From Deinococcus depolymerans (GTDB lineage Bacteria > Deinococcota > Deinococci > Deinococcales > Deinococcaceae), in contig NZ_BAAADB010000030.1 of the NCBI RefSeq assembly GCF_039522025.1, positions 1 to 64,000 on the forward strand: a DNA stretch of 64,000 nucleotides, written 5' to 3'. The notes beneath the pieces were generated by a model, which was given only the letters and a program-made list of their open reading frames with translations, did no database searches and was not told the origin of the DNA. A program made the position numbers and the translations under genes. Shown here piece by piece: positions 30,123 through 40,834 of the stretch; the first letter of the stretch is position 1; every line of letters begins with the position of its first letter.

Positions 30123-30160
30123 GCGCGGCCCGCCTGTCCAGACTGGACGGCGGGCCGCGC
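30123..30160. terminator. Large hairpin just before the transglutaminase-like gene
   Basis: GCGCGGCCCGCC (30123-30134) pairs perfectly with GGCGGGCCGCGC (30149-30160), with an inner GTCCA/TGGAC helix and a single bulge. It ends two bases before the -10 box of the next gene, so it probably insulates that promoter from read-through. Confidence 0.55.
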
Positions 30161-30162
30161 CC

Positions 30163-30168
30163 TATGCT
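30163..30168 (+). promoter_or_regulatory. Leaderless -10 box of the transglutaminase-like gene
   Basis: TATGCT with 6 bases to ATG 30175. Confidence 0.55.
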
Positions 30169-30174
30169 GGGGGC

Positions 30175-30804
30175 ATGACCGAGCGCCCCCCCACTGCCCC
30201 CGACCGGCCCCTGACCCGCGCGCTGCACGCGGCGGCAGCCAGACGGGGCCTGCGAGGAGGCGACACCCTACCGGACGTGCCGGAACTGTTCGCGCTCGTG
30301 CGGGACATGCCGTACGCCCGCGCCGACACGCACGAACCGGCCGGGATCATCGCCGGGTGGCGCGGCACCTGCTCGACCAAACACGAACTGCTGGCCGCGC
30401 TGCTGGCCGAGGCGGGCCTGCGCAGCACCGTCATGGCCTGCACGCAGGAGATCCGCCCGCCCGCAGGCGCCCCGGCCGAACTGCTGGCCCTGAGCGGCGG
30501 GCAGGCCGTCGTGGACGTCCACACCTACCTCGTGGTGCACGCCCCGCAGGGCGACATGACCGTGGACGCCACCTGGCCGCTCGCGGCCGCCGCCGCCGGC
30601 CTGCCCGTGAACGCCGCGTGGGAGTGGGGGCAGGATCAGGGGATCGCCTGCACCCCCCTGGAGACCTGGGCCGTGCCGGAAGGGGAGAGCGTGGCGGCCT
30701 TCAAGGACCGCGCGTTGCGTGCCCGCTACACCCCGCAGGAACTCGAGCGGCGCGAGGCGTTCATCCAGGGCGTGGGCCGCCTGTTCCTCGCGCAGTCCCG
30801 GTAA
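30175..30804 (+). CDS. Transglutaminase-like protein
   Basis: A 209-residue cytoplasmic protein (no signal). It shows the core of the transglutaminase/arylamine-transferase-like superfamily: a Cys in WRGTCSTKHELLAALLAEAGL (about residue 65), a His in VVDVHTYLVV (about 117) and an Asp in MTVDATWPL (about 130), in the order of the catalytic triad. Substrate unknown. The following gene is gamma-glutamyltransferase, but it has its own promoter, so a shared role is only suggestive. Confidence 0.75.
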   Translation: MTERPPTAPDRPLTRALHAAAARRGLRGGDTLPDVPELFALVRDMPYARADTHEPAGIIAGWRGTCSTKHELLAALLAEAGLRSTVMACTQEIRPPAGAPAELLALSGGQAVVDVHTYLVVHAPQGDMTVDATWPLAAAAAGLPVNAAWEWGQDQGIACTPLETWAVPEGESVAAFKDRALRARYTPQELERREAFIQGVGRLFLAQSR

Positions 30805-30855
30805 CCTCCCCGGTAGTTTCCCCGGCAGTCTCCAGCGCGGCGCCCCCGGATGCGT

Positions 30856-30861
30856 TAGCCT
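30856..30861 (+). promoter_or_regulatory. Leaderless -10 box of gamma-glutamyltransferase
   Basis: TAGCCT with 7 bases to GTG 30869; it fixes the start of that gene. Confidence 0.55.
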
Positions 30862-30868
30862 GCGGGCC

Positions 30869-32473
30869 GTGACATACAACCCCGATTTCCCCACCGTGCG
30901 CCGCCCCGTGTACGCCCGGCGCGGCATGGTGGCCACCAGTCAGCCGCTCGCCGCGCAGGCCGGACTGCGCGTCCTTCAGGAGGGTGGGAACGCCGTGGAC
31001 GCCGCCATCGCGACCGCCGCCGCCCTGACGGTCGTGGAACCCACCAGCAACGGCATCGGCGGGGACCTGTTCGCGCTGGTATGGGCCGGCGGAGAGCTGC
31101 ACGGCCTGAACGCCAGCGGCGCCGCGCCCGCCGCCCTGAGCCTGGACGCCCTGCACGGGCGGCACGCGGGCGAGATGCCCCGCCACGGCTGGACGCCCGT
31201 CACGGTGCCCGGCGCGGTGCGCGGCTGGGCCGACCTGCACGCCCGCTTCGGACGGTTGGACTTCGCGCAGGTGCTCGCGCCGGCCATCGCCTACGCCGCG
31301 GAGGGCTACCCGCTCTCGCCGGTCCTCGCGGCGAACTGGGCGCGGGCCACTCAGATCTACCGCCGCCTGAACCTGCCGGAGATGGACGAATGGTTCCGCA
31401 CCTTCGCCCCGGACGGCTTCACGCCCCGCCCCGGCGCCCTGTGGCGCAGCGAGGGGCACGCCCGCACCCTGCGCGACATCGCCGCCACGCAGGGCCGCTC
31501 GTTCTACGAAGGTGACCTCGCCGCACGCATCGACGCGCACGCGCGGGCCGGCGGGGGGCTGCTGCGCGCCGACGATCTGGCCGCGCACCGCAGCGAGTGG
31601 GTCACGCCCATCCACACCGACCACGCCGGCCACCGCGTGTACGAGATCCCCCCGAACGGGCAGGGCGTCGCCGCGCTGATCGCCCTGAACGTCCTGCGCG
31701 GCCAGCCGCTCCCGGAACGCCGCGACGACCCGCTCGGCCTGCACCTCCAGATCGAGGCCATGAAACGCGGCTTCCACGACGCGCACGCCTTCGTCGCGGA
31801 CCCGCGCCACACCCCGGTGGACGTGACCCACCTGCTGTCCGAGGCGAACGCGCAGGCGCACCGCGCTCGCCTGGGCGAACGCGCCCACGACCCGCAGACC
31901 CGCGCGCCCAGCACCGGCGGCACCGTGTACCTCGCGGCCGCCGACGACGGGGGGCAGATGGTCAGCCTGATCCAGAGCAACTACATGGGCTTCGGCAGCG
32001 GCGTGGTCGTGCCCGGCACCGGCGTCGCGCTGCACAACCGCGGGCACAACTTCCACACGGACCCCGCCCACCCGAACGCCCTGGCGCCCGGCAAACGCCC
32101 GTACCACACCATCATCCCCGGCTTCCTGGGCCGCACGGACGGCACCCCGGTCGGCCCCTTCGGCGTGATGGGCGGTTTCATGCAGCCGCAGGGTCACCTG
32201 CAGGTCGTGCTGAACACCGTCACGCACGGCATGAATCCCCAGCAGGCGCTCGACGCGCCGCGCTGGCAGTGGCTGGACGGCACCCGCATCGAGGTCGAGG
32301 CCAGCCTGGGCGCCGACCTGACCCGCGAACTGATCCGCCTGGGCCACTCGGTCACGCTGCAGACCGACCCCGGCTCCTTCGGGCGCGGCCAGATGATCCG
32401 CCGCGACCCCGCGACCGGCGTGCTGGAGGGCGGCACCGAGAGCCGCACCGACGGTCACATCGCCGTGTGGTGA
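30869..32473 (+). CDS. ggt: Gamma-glutamyltransferase family protein
   Basis: A 534-residue Ntn-hydrolase proenzyme. The N-terminal part has RRGMVATSQPLAAQAGLRVLQEGGNAVDAAIA and NGIGGDLFALVW. Autocleavage should occur before the Thr in the STGGTVYLAAADDGG region (about residue 350), followed by NYMGFGSGVVVPGTGVALHNRG, the usual small-subunit block. No signal peptide is seen with the GTG start chosen here, so it may act in the cytoplasm. Acting on glutathione or another gamma-glutamyl compound is inferred from the family. Confidence 0.88.
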   Translation: MTYNPDFPTVRRPVYARRGMVATSQPLAAQAGLRVLQEGGNAVDAAIATAAALTVVEPTSNGIGGDLFALVWAGGELHGLNASGAAPAALSLDALHGRHAGEMPRHGWTPVTVPGAVRGWADLHARFGRLDFAQVLAPAIAYAAEGYPLSPVLAANWARATQIYRRLNLPEMDEWFRTFAPDGFTPRPGALWRSEGHARTLRDIAATQGRSFYEGDLAARIDAHARAGGGLLRADDLAAHRSEWVTPIHTDHAGHRVYEIPPNGQGVAALIALNVLRGQPLPERRDDPLGLHLQIEAMKRGFHDAHAFVADPRHTPVDVTHLLSEANAQAHRARLGERAHDPQTRAPSTGGTVYLAAADDGGQMVSLIQSNYMGFGSGVVVPGTGVALHNRGHNFHTDPAHPNALAPGKRPYHTIIPGFLGRTDGTPVGPFGVMGGFMQPQGHLQVVLNTVTHGMNPQQALDAPRWQWLDGTRIEVEASLGADLTRELIRLGHSVTLQTDPGSFGRGQMIRRDPATGVLEGGTESRTDGHIAVW

Positions 32474-32497
32474 GGGGCGGTCTGCCCGGCCGGGCGG

Positions 32498-33238
<741 letters not shown>

Positions 33239-33245
33239 GCCGCCC

Positions 33246-33251
33246 AGCGTA
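33246..33251 (-). promoter_or_regulatory. Leaderless -10 box of the methyltransferase gene
   Basis: TACGCT with 7 bases to GTG 33238 on the minus strand. Confidence 0.5.
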
Positions 33252-33305
33252 GCGCGGGCCTGGCAATCACGTCGCCTGCGGTGGCGCGTGCCGGTGCCTG
33301 CGGCG

Positions 33306-34559
33306 TTACTGCGGCGCCTCGCCGTACCGCCGCAGGAAGTCCTCGCGGCTCAGGACGCTCAGTTTCGGTTCCTGCGCCGGCGCGCGGCTGCCGTACGCGC
33401 GGCGCAGCACGTTCGCCCAGACACGCAGGCGGCGGCCCGTGGCGGGCGGCAGGTCGTGCGTCTCGAACCCCAGCCGCTCCAGGATGGGCGTGACCGCCGA
33501 CTGGCAGTACACGGCCTGCGCCCCGCGCAGTTCCGGGCGGCGCTGCAGGTCGGCCGCCACCCGCCGGAAGTCCTGCCGGGCCACCCGCACCGTGCCGACC
33601 GGACCCAGCTGCGACATCAGCGCGTTGTTCGCGTGGTACTCGGCCGCCGGGACGCCCGCGCGCAGGGTCAGGCCGCCGCCCGGTGCAGGGCCGCGCAGCG
33701 TCAGGTCCGGCCCCGGAAAACGGGTGGGGGAGACCCGCAGGATCGAGTCCCTCAGGCCCCCGGCCGGCTCGGTGCGGGTGAGGCGGTCCAGCAGGCGGTC
33801 CAGGGCGCCCATCAGGCGGGGCGGGAGGTCGGCGGGCCGTTCCGCACGCAGGCCCTCCAGCCGCGCGAGGCTGGTCGCGGCGTACCCACGCGCCTTCAGG
33901 TCCGCCAGCACGCCGGGCAGGGCCGGCACGGTGACGCGCGCGCCGGGCCCCGCGTCGTGCAGCACGATGACCGCGCCCGGTTGCAGCGCGCGGCGCAGGT
34001 GGGCGCGCAGGCCCGCCGGGGTCTGCCCGGCCCGCCAGTCCTGCCCTTCCAGGCTCCAGTGCGCGCCGGTCAGCCCGGCGGCCCGCTGACCCAGCCACGT
34101 GAACAGGCTGTACGCGCCGTGCGGCGGGCGGTGCAGCGTCACGGGCTGCGTGCCGCCCACCTGCCGGATGACCGCGCCGATGCGTGCGGCCGCGTCTCCC
34201 GGATCACGGTACGCGCCCCAGGGGGTTCGCAGCCACGCGTGCCGGTGCTGCACGGCGTGCGCCTGCACCTCGTGCCCCTCGCGCAGCATCCGCGCGATCA
34301 GGTGCGGATGCGCCCCCGCCTGCGCGGCCAGCACGAAGAACGTGGCGTGCGCGCCCGCCGCGCCCAGGGCGTCCAGCACCGCCGGGGTGCTGCGGGGGTC
34401 CGGGCCGTCGTCGAAGGTCAGGGCCACCACCCGGCGCGTCTGCGGCCCGGCGCGCAGCAGGCCCAGGTTCGCGCGCTGCCACAGCAGGAACGGCCCGCCG
34501 ATCACCAGCAGGCCCGCCGCCGCGACGCCCAGCGCCGCGCGGTTCAGGGTGGACTTCAC
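33306..34559 (-). CDS. Polysaccharide deacetylase with YkoP-like C-terminal domain
   Basis: A 417-residue membrane-anchored protein: one N-terminal helix (ALGVAAAGLLVIGGPFLLW), then a NodB domain (about 45-235) with TFDDGPDPRSTPAVL, HAVQHRHAW, RPPHGAY and VLHDAGPG. These carry the metal-binding Asp/His residues and the catalytic Asp, though the second motif lacks the commonest HxxxH spacing. The C-terminal part (GVPAAEYHANNALMSQLG onward) matches the YkoP type. It probably deacetylates an envelope glycan. Its start overlaps the preceding glycosyltransferase stop by four bases. Confidence 0.83.
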   Translation of the reverse strand: MKSTLNRAALGVAAAGLLVIGGPFLLWQRANLGLLRAGPQTRRVVALTFDDGPDPRSTPAVLDALGAAGAHATFFVLAAQAGAHPHLIARMLREGHEVQAHAVQHRHAWLRTPWGAYRDPGDAAARIGAVIRQVGGTQPVTLHRPPHGAYSLFTWLGQRAAGLTGAHWSLEGQDWRAGQTPAGLRAHLRRALQPGAVIVLHDAGPGARVTVPALPGVLADLKARGYAATSLARLEGLRAERPADLPPRLMGALDRLLDRLTRTEPAGGLRDSILRVSPTRFPGPDLTLRGPAPGGGLTLRAGVPAAEYHANNALMSQLGPVGTVRVARQDFRRVAADLQRRPELRGAQAVYCQSAVTPILERLGFETHDLPPATGRRLRVWANVLRRAYGSRAPAQEPKLSVLSREDFLRRYGEAPQ

Positions 34560-35703
34560 GCGCGCCCCAGGCGACCCAGCACCGCCTGCGCCACCCGGTC
34601 GGCGGCGTCCGGGATGCCCAGGCGGCGCGCGGCGGCGCTCATGGCGGCGTGCGTGTCGGGATCCAGGGCGCGCAGCACGGCGGGGCGCACCTCACGCAGT
34701 TGCCGCGCCCAGATCGCCGCGCCGTGGCGCTGGAGCAGGTCGGCGTTGTGTTCCTCCTGCCCCGGAATGGGTTCGTGAATGACCATCGGGACGCCCAGCG
34801 TGGTCGCCTCGGCCACCGTCAGCCCGCCCGCCTTGCCGACCACCAGATCGGAGGCGGCCAGCAGTTCCGGAAAGTCGGTCGTGAAGCCCAGCCGGTGAAC
34901 GGTCGCGCCCCCCACCCGCTCCACGCCCTGCCCGTCCGCGCCGGCCAGCACGAGGACCTGCACGGGCCGCCCCAGGTTCGACAGTTCGTTCAGGACGCCA
35001 CGCAGCGCCCGGAACGTGCCGGTCCCGCCGCCCGAGATCAGGATCACCGGCTGGTCGGGCCGCAGGCCGTGGCGTTCCCGCAGCGCCGCCCGGTCCGCGC
35101 CGATCAGGGTGCGGAACACCGGCGCGATGGGAATGCCGGTCACGACCACCCGCTCCGGCGGGATCTTCCAGTCGGCCATCTGTCCGGCCGCCTCGGGCGT
35201 CGCGACCATCAGCAGGTCCGCCTCGGGCCGCGCCCAGTGGTGATGCACGCGGTAGTCCGTGACGATCAGGGCGTTCAGGAAGTCCAGCCGCAGGCGCGTC
35301 CGGGCCGCCGCCGCCGCCGCCACCGGAATCGGGTAGGAACTCACGACCGCCTCGGGGTTCACGGCGCGCACGTCGCGCAGGGTGCCGCGCAGCCCCATGT
35401 GGTGAAAGGTGCCCACCACGGCGCGCGGTTCGCTCTCGCGGTCCGTCCAGTTGTAGAACGCCCGGTAGATGCCCGGCGCGTACCGCAGCCACAGGTCGTA
35501 CGTGCCGGCCGTGACGGTCCGCTCGACCGGGTTCAGGTACGTCAGGAAATCCGCGTGCCGGGCGTGCAGGTTCACGCCGCGCGCCCGCAGCGCCGTGTCC
35601 AGCGCCCGGTTCGCCTGATGGTGCCCGCGCCCGAAACCGGTGGACATGATCAGCGTCCGCAGGACCGGCCCGGCCGGGGGGACGGGCGGCGGGGTGGGTG
35701 CGT

Positions 35704-35707
<4 letters not shown>
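34556..35707 (-). CDS. Processive diacylglycerol glycosyltransferase (MGDG synthase / UgtP family)
   Basis: A 383-residue GT28-type enzyme: STGFGRGHHQANRALDTAL near the N-terminus, SSYPIPVAAAA in the acceptor domain, and the donor domain with LISGGGTGTFRALRGVL, GFTTDFPELLAASDLVVGKAGGLTVAEATTLGVPMV, where the Glu/Gly motif contacts the sugar nucleotide. It should build glycolipids on diacylglycerol at the membrane, consistent with Deinococcus glycolipids. TTG 35707 is used because it overlaps the upstream stop as TTGA; a longer N-terminus would be low-complexity. Confidence 0.85.
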
Positions 35708-36849
<1,142 letters not shown>

Positions 36850-36880
36850 GCCGCGCTCCCCTGAGGCGCGCGCGCCACGC

Positions 36881-37309
<429 letters not shown>

Positions 37310-37334
37310 GGGGGTCTCCTTGAGGGGGAAAGGC

Positions 37335-37376
37335 AGGAAGGAAAGAGGATGGGAGAGGCTTTGCCGTCTCCCATCC
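37335..37376 (-). terminator. Terminator after mreB
   Basis: On the minus strand GGATGGGAG (37376-37368) pairs with CTCCCATCC (37355-37347), with an inner GGC/GCC, and is followed by TCTTTCCTTCC. It separates mreB from fabZ. Confidence 0.7.
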
Positions 37377-37416
37377 ATTCCCGGAAAAGCGCCACGCGCC
37401 GGGCGTCCCGAATGTG

Positions 37417-38457
37417 TCAGCGGCGCAGGTAGTTGTCGCTGGACACCAGCGAGTCGCCCAGCACCGGGATCATTTCGAGCGCCATGCCGGTGCCGACCGC
37501 GACGGCCTCGACGGCGTTCTCGGCCACCGCGACCGGAATGCCGGTCGTCTGGCGCAGCAGTTCGTCGAAGTTGCGCAGCAGCGACCCGCCGCCGGTCATC
37601 ACGATGCCCCGGTCGATGATGTCGCTCACCAGTTCTGGCGGGGTGATTTCCAGCACGCGCTTGACGCCGTCCACGATCTTCGTGACGGGCTCCGAGAGGG
37701 CCTCGACCACGTCGGTGCTGTCCAGGCTGATGGTCTTGGGCAGGCCGTTCACGAGGTCACGGCCGCGCACCTCGGCGGTCAGGTTCTCGGCGTCGTCGAG
37801 CAGCATGGCCGCCCCGACCTTCACCTTGATCTCCTCGGCGGTGCGTTCACCGATCAGCACGTTGTGCTTGCGCCGCACGTACCGGATGATGCTCTCGTCG
37901 AATTCGTTGCCAGCCACGCGCATGCTCTCGCTGACGACGATGCCGCCCAGCGAGATCACGGCCACGTCCGTGCTGCCCCCGCCGATGTCCACGACCATCG
38001 ACCCGATGGGTTCGGCGATCTTCAGGCCGGCCCCGATCGCGGCGGCCAGCGGTTCCTCGATCAGGAAGGCGCGCTTGGCGTTGCTGTTCAGCGCGGCGCG
38101 CAGCACGGCGCGTTTTTCCACGTCGCTGACGTTGCTGGGCACGCCCACCATCAGCTGCGGTTTGAAGCCGAACAGGCGACCCGCGCTGCCCTGCACCTTC
38201 TGCAGGAACATGGTGATCATCTTCTCGGTCAGGCCCTCGTCGGCGATCACGCCGTCCTTGATGGGCCGCACCGCGACGATCCCGCCGGGGGTGCGCCCGA
38301 TCATGCGGTAGGCTTCCTCGCCGACCGCCTTCACCTGTTTGCTGTCGCGGGCCATGGCGATCACGCTGGGTTCCTGGAGTACCAGGCCGCGGCTCTTGCT
38401 GTAAATCAGGAACGTCGCCGTTCCAAGGTCAATTCCAATGTCTTCTGACAGCCTCAC
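37417..38457 (-). CDS. mreB: Rod shape-determining protein MreB
   Basis: A 346-residue actin-like protein. ATP-site blocks are visible: DIGIDLGTATFLIYSK (phosphate 1), MVVDIGGGSTDVAVISLGGIV (phosphate 2), and GIVMTGGGSLLRNFDELLRQ (adenosine). Start GTG 38457 is chosen for GGAGG six bases upstream and because MRLSEDIGIDLG is the standard N-terminus. MreC, MreD and RodZ do not follow, so this is a solo mreB, notable in a group with many cocci. Confidence 0.94.
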   Translation of the reverse strand: MRLSEDIGIDLGTATFLIYSKSRGLVLQEPSVIAMARDSKQVKAVGEEAYRMIGRTPGGIVAVRPIKDGVIADEGLTEKMITMFLQKVQGSAGRLFGFKPQLMVGVPSNVSDVEKRAVLRAALNSNAKRAFLIEEPLAAAIGAGLKIAEPIGSMVVDIGGGSTDVAVISLGGIVVSESMRVAGNEFDESIIRYVRRKHNVLIGERTAEEIKVKVGAAMLLDDAENLTAEVRGRDLVNGLPKTISLDSTDVVEALSEPVTKIVDGVKRVLEITPPELVSDIIDRGIVMTGGGSLLRNFDELLRQTTGIPVAVAENAVEAVAVGTGMALEMIPVLGDSLVSSDNYLRR

Positions 38458-38536
38458 ACTCACCCTCCGGTCAAAACGTCCCAATCGTAGCACGGTGCAT
38501 GAGGCGCGCTTAAACCATTCCTCATGCGCGCGGCGT

Positions 38537-38791
38537 TCAGGCGCGTGGTTTCAGGAAGGTGGCGAGCGCCGCGCACAGACTCGTGAGGACCATCAGGGAC
38601 AGCGCCTGCCCCACGCCACTCAAACTCCGGAGACCGGTCACCCCGGCCAGGGTGCTCTCCAGGCCTCCCAGGGACCGCAGCCACAGCGGGCCGCTGCCCG
38701 CCAGTGAGGCAAACGTGCCCAGCGACAGCAGCGCCAGGCCCAGCGTCACGGCAAACAGCAGCAGGCTCAGCAGCCAGCCAAGGACTCTCAA
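38537..38791 (-). CDS. Small membrane protein of unknown function
   Basis: An 84-residue protein with two hydrophobic segments (GWLLSLLLFAVTLGLALLSL and a C-terminal QALSLMVLTSLCAALATFL) and a loop between. No family recognised. TTG 38791 is preceded by GGAGG at 7 bases and overlaps the stop codon of a small upstream ORF (TTGA), implying coupled translation. Confidence 0.65.
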   Translation of the reverse strand: MRVLGWLLSLLLFAVTLGLALLSLGTFASLAGSGPLWLRSLGGLESTLAGVTGLRSLSGVGQALSLMVLTSLCAALATFLKPRA

Positions 38792-38865
38792 GGTCGTCCT
38801 CCGCAGGGGTCCGGGCGTGGCCGCGCGGCCCGGCGGGGAACGGGGGATCGTGACGGGGCGGTCAT
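38788..38865 (-). CDS. Small leaderless ORF coupled to the membrane-protein gene
   Basis: ATG 38865 to TGA 38788 encodes 25 residues, Arg/Pro-rich (MTAPSRSPVPRRAARP at the N-terminus). TAGAAT lies exactly 7 bases before the ATG, and the stop overlaps the TTG start of the membrane-protein gene by one base, as TTGA. Confidence 0.5.
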   Translation of the reverse strand: MTAPSRSPVPRRAARPRPDPCGGRP

Positions 38866-38872
38866 CCGGCGC

Positions 38873-38878
38873 ATTCTA
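38873..38878 (-). promoter_or_regulatory. Leaderless -10 box of the 25-residue upstream ORF
   Basis: TAGAAT with 7 bases to ATG 38865 on the minus strand. Confidence 0.55.
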
Positions 38879-38967
38879 GTGATGCCTGCGCCACGCGCCG
38901 TGAGGATTTTCACATCCGGCAGGACCGGGCGGCGCCCAGGGCCGGGGCGGGACGCTATGCTGCGCCC

Positions 38968-39216
38968 GTGAACCTGCCTGCCCGCGTGAGAGTGACCCGC
39001 CCCCTCCTGCCCCTGGCCCCGGCCCTGCGCGCCGCCGCCGAGCGCCTGTGCCCGGACGCGCCGCACGGCGCCCTGAGCGGCGCGGCGCTCGCGATTGCCG
39101 GTGGCAGCGTGATCGGCGCGCACCTGCGCTGGGACGGGGGAGAGGTCGCGAACGTCGAGACCGGCTGGCGCGGGCGCGGCATCGAGGAAGCGCTGGCGCA
39201 GGCCGTCTCGGCCTGA
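38968..39216 (+). CDS. Small protein with GNAT-like C-terminal motif
   Basis: An 82-residue protein. Its end (VETGWRGRGIEEALAQAV) resembles the acetyl-CoA loop and following helix of GNAT acetyltransferases, but the chain is only half the size of that fold, so it may be a remnant or minimal variant. GTG 38968 is leaderless, with TATGCT 6 bases upstream. Confidence 0.6.
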   Translation: MNLPARVRVTRPLLPLAPALRAAAERLCPDAPHGALSGAALAIAGGSVIGAHLRWDGGEVANVETGWRGRGIEEALAQAVSA

Positions 39217-39269
39217 CCTGCCCGGGGGGCCGGTCCGCCACGCAGGACGCCCGCCTAACAACCGTTTGG

Positions 39270-39275
39270 TAGCCT
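39270..39275 (+). promoter_or_regulatory. Leaderless -10 box of the acyl-CoA dehydrogenase gene
   Basis: TAGCCT with 6 bases to ATG 39282. Confidence 0.5.
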
Positions 39276-39281
39276 GAGTCC

Positions 39282-40457
39282 ATGACCGCCACCGCCGACC
39301 CCGCCACCGGCCTCTCCTTCGCCCTCAGCGACGAGCAGCGCATGATCGTGCAGCACGTCCGCGAGTACGCCCGCGCCGAGATCGCCCCCCACGCCGCCGC
39401 CTTCGACCGCAGCGGCGAGTACCCCCGCGCGCAGCTGCGCGGCCTGGCCGAACTGGGCCTGATGGGCGCCACCGTCCCCGAACAGTGGGGCGGCGCGGGT
39501 CTCGACTCGGTCACGTACGCCCTGTGCCTCGAGGAGATCGCCGCCGCCGACGCCAGCGTCGCCGTGATCGTCAGCGTGCAGAACGGCCTGCCCGAACAGA
39601 TGATCCTGCGCTACGGCACCGACGACCAGAAGGCCACGTTCCTGCGGCCCCTCGCCAGCGGCGAACACATCGGCGCGTTCTGCCTCACCGAGGCGCAGGC
39701 CGGCAGTGACGCCGCCAGCCTCACCCTGAAAGCCACCCGCGACGGCGACCACTGGGTCCTGAACGGCACCAAGGCCTGGATCACCAGCGGCGGACAGGCC
39801 GACACGTACCTCGTCATGGCCCGCACGGGCGGACCCGGGGCGCGCGGCGTCAGCTGCTTCATCGTGCCCGCCGCCACGCCGGGCCTGAGCTGCGGCCGCC
39901 CCGAGGAGAAACTCGGCCTGCACGCCAGCCACACCACCACCGTCACCTTCGAGGACGTCCGCGTGCCGCAGGCGAACATGGTCGGCGAGGAAGGCCAGGG
40001 CCTGATCATCGCCCTGGCCAGCCTGGACGCCGGGCGCATCGGCATCGCCATGCAGGCCCTCGGCATCGCCCGCGCCGCCCTGGAACACGCCACCCGCTAC
40101 GCCAGCGAACGCGAGCAGTTCGGCAAGAAACTCCGCGAATTCGAGGGCGTGTCCTTCAAGGTCGCCCGCATGGCCGCCCGCATCGAGAGCACCCGCCTGG
40201 TCGCCCTGAAGGCCGCGTGGCTCAAGGACCAGGGCCAGCCGTACGGCAAGGAGGCCAGCATCGCCAAACTCCTGGCCAGCGAGGCGGCCGTGGACGCCAC
40301 CCGCGACGCCATCCAGATCTTCGGTGGCAACGGCTACAGCCGAGAGTACCCGGTCGAGCGCCTCTACCGCGACGCCAAGGTCACGGAGATCTACGAGGGC
40401 ACCAGCGAAATCCAGCAGCTCGTGATCAGCCGCGCCGTGTTCAGCGAACTGACCTGA
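39282..40457 (+). CDS. Acyl-CoA dehydrogenase
   Basis: A 391-residue flavoenzyme of fatty-acid beta-oxidation. FAD and substrate blocks are visible: GAFCLTEAQAGSDAASL (residues about 127-145), WITSGG, EREQFGKKLREFEGVSFKVA, IQIFGGNGYSREYPVERLYRDAKVTEIYEGTSEIQ in overall pattern, with the catalytic-base Glu in YEGTSEIQ. It resembles short-chain/butyryl-type enzymes. Its TGA stop is the first three bases of a palindromic repeat copy. Confidence 0.94.
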   Translation: MTATADPATGLSFALSDEQRMIVQHVREYARAEIAPHAAAFDRSGEYPRAQLRGLAELGLMGATVPEQWGGAGLDSVTYALCLEEIAAADASVAVIVSVQNGLPEQMILRYGTDDQKATFLRPLASGEHIGAFCLTEAQAGSDAASLTLKATRDGDHWVLNGTKAWITSGGQADTYLVMARTGGPGARGVSCFIVPAATPGLSCGRPEEKLGLHASHTTTVTFEDVRVPQANMVGEEGQGLIIALASLDAGRIGIAMQALGIARAALEHATRYASEREQFGKKLREFEGVSFKVARMAARIESTRLVALKAAWLKDQGQPYGKEASIAKLLASEAAVDATRDAIQIFGGNGYSREYPVERLYRDAKVTEIYEGTSEIQQLVISRAVFSELT

Positions 40458-40498
40458 TACGGACTGGCGTTTGTTTCGTTAACAGATCGGAACACCAC
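40455..40498 (-). repeat. Palindromic repeat, copy 3a (terminal fragment)
   Basis: TGATACGGACTGGCGTTTG at the acyl-CoA dehydrogenase stop codon, the terminal 25 or so bases of the element, immediately followed by another, longer copy. Confidence 0.7.
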
Positions 40499-40630
40499 TG
40501 ATACGGATTCCGTTTGTTTCGCCAACAATCCGCACCTTCACCGGATTGCCGGCTCCACGCCCGGAACCCGTTTTTCTCCCACTCACCTCGCTCGGATGGA
40601 ACGGTTGACCAACCCCGTTCCATCCGGGCG
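40499..40630 (-). repeat. Palindromic repeat, copy 3b (right-truncated)
   Basis: Begins TGATACGGATTCC and holds the central hairpin (AATCCGC...GGATTG) and the outer hairpin GGATGGAACGG / CCGTTCCATCC near 40592-40625. The closing AGTCCGTATCA terminus is lost. It lies in tandem with copy 3a. Confidence 0.8.
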
Positions 40631-40834
40631 GAAACGCCTCGGAGACCTGCCCCGCAGAGGAGAAGCCGGGCGGACGGACAGCCGTGGCGTTGGCCACCCG
40701 GTGGTGTTCCGGGGCGCCAACGAGACAGACGGCCGTCCGTGGGAGCGCCCGCCCCCCCACGCGCCACAACCCTTCAGGGACCCGCAAGGCCGCCTGCCGG
40801 CACGCCGGCCAGCGGGCCACCACAATACGGAACG
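40631..40834. other. Intergenic region before the channel gene
   Basis: About 200 bases with no supportable gene. No clear promoter or ribosome-binding site was found for the channel gene apart from a short GGA before ATG 40835. Confidence 0.3.
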
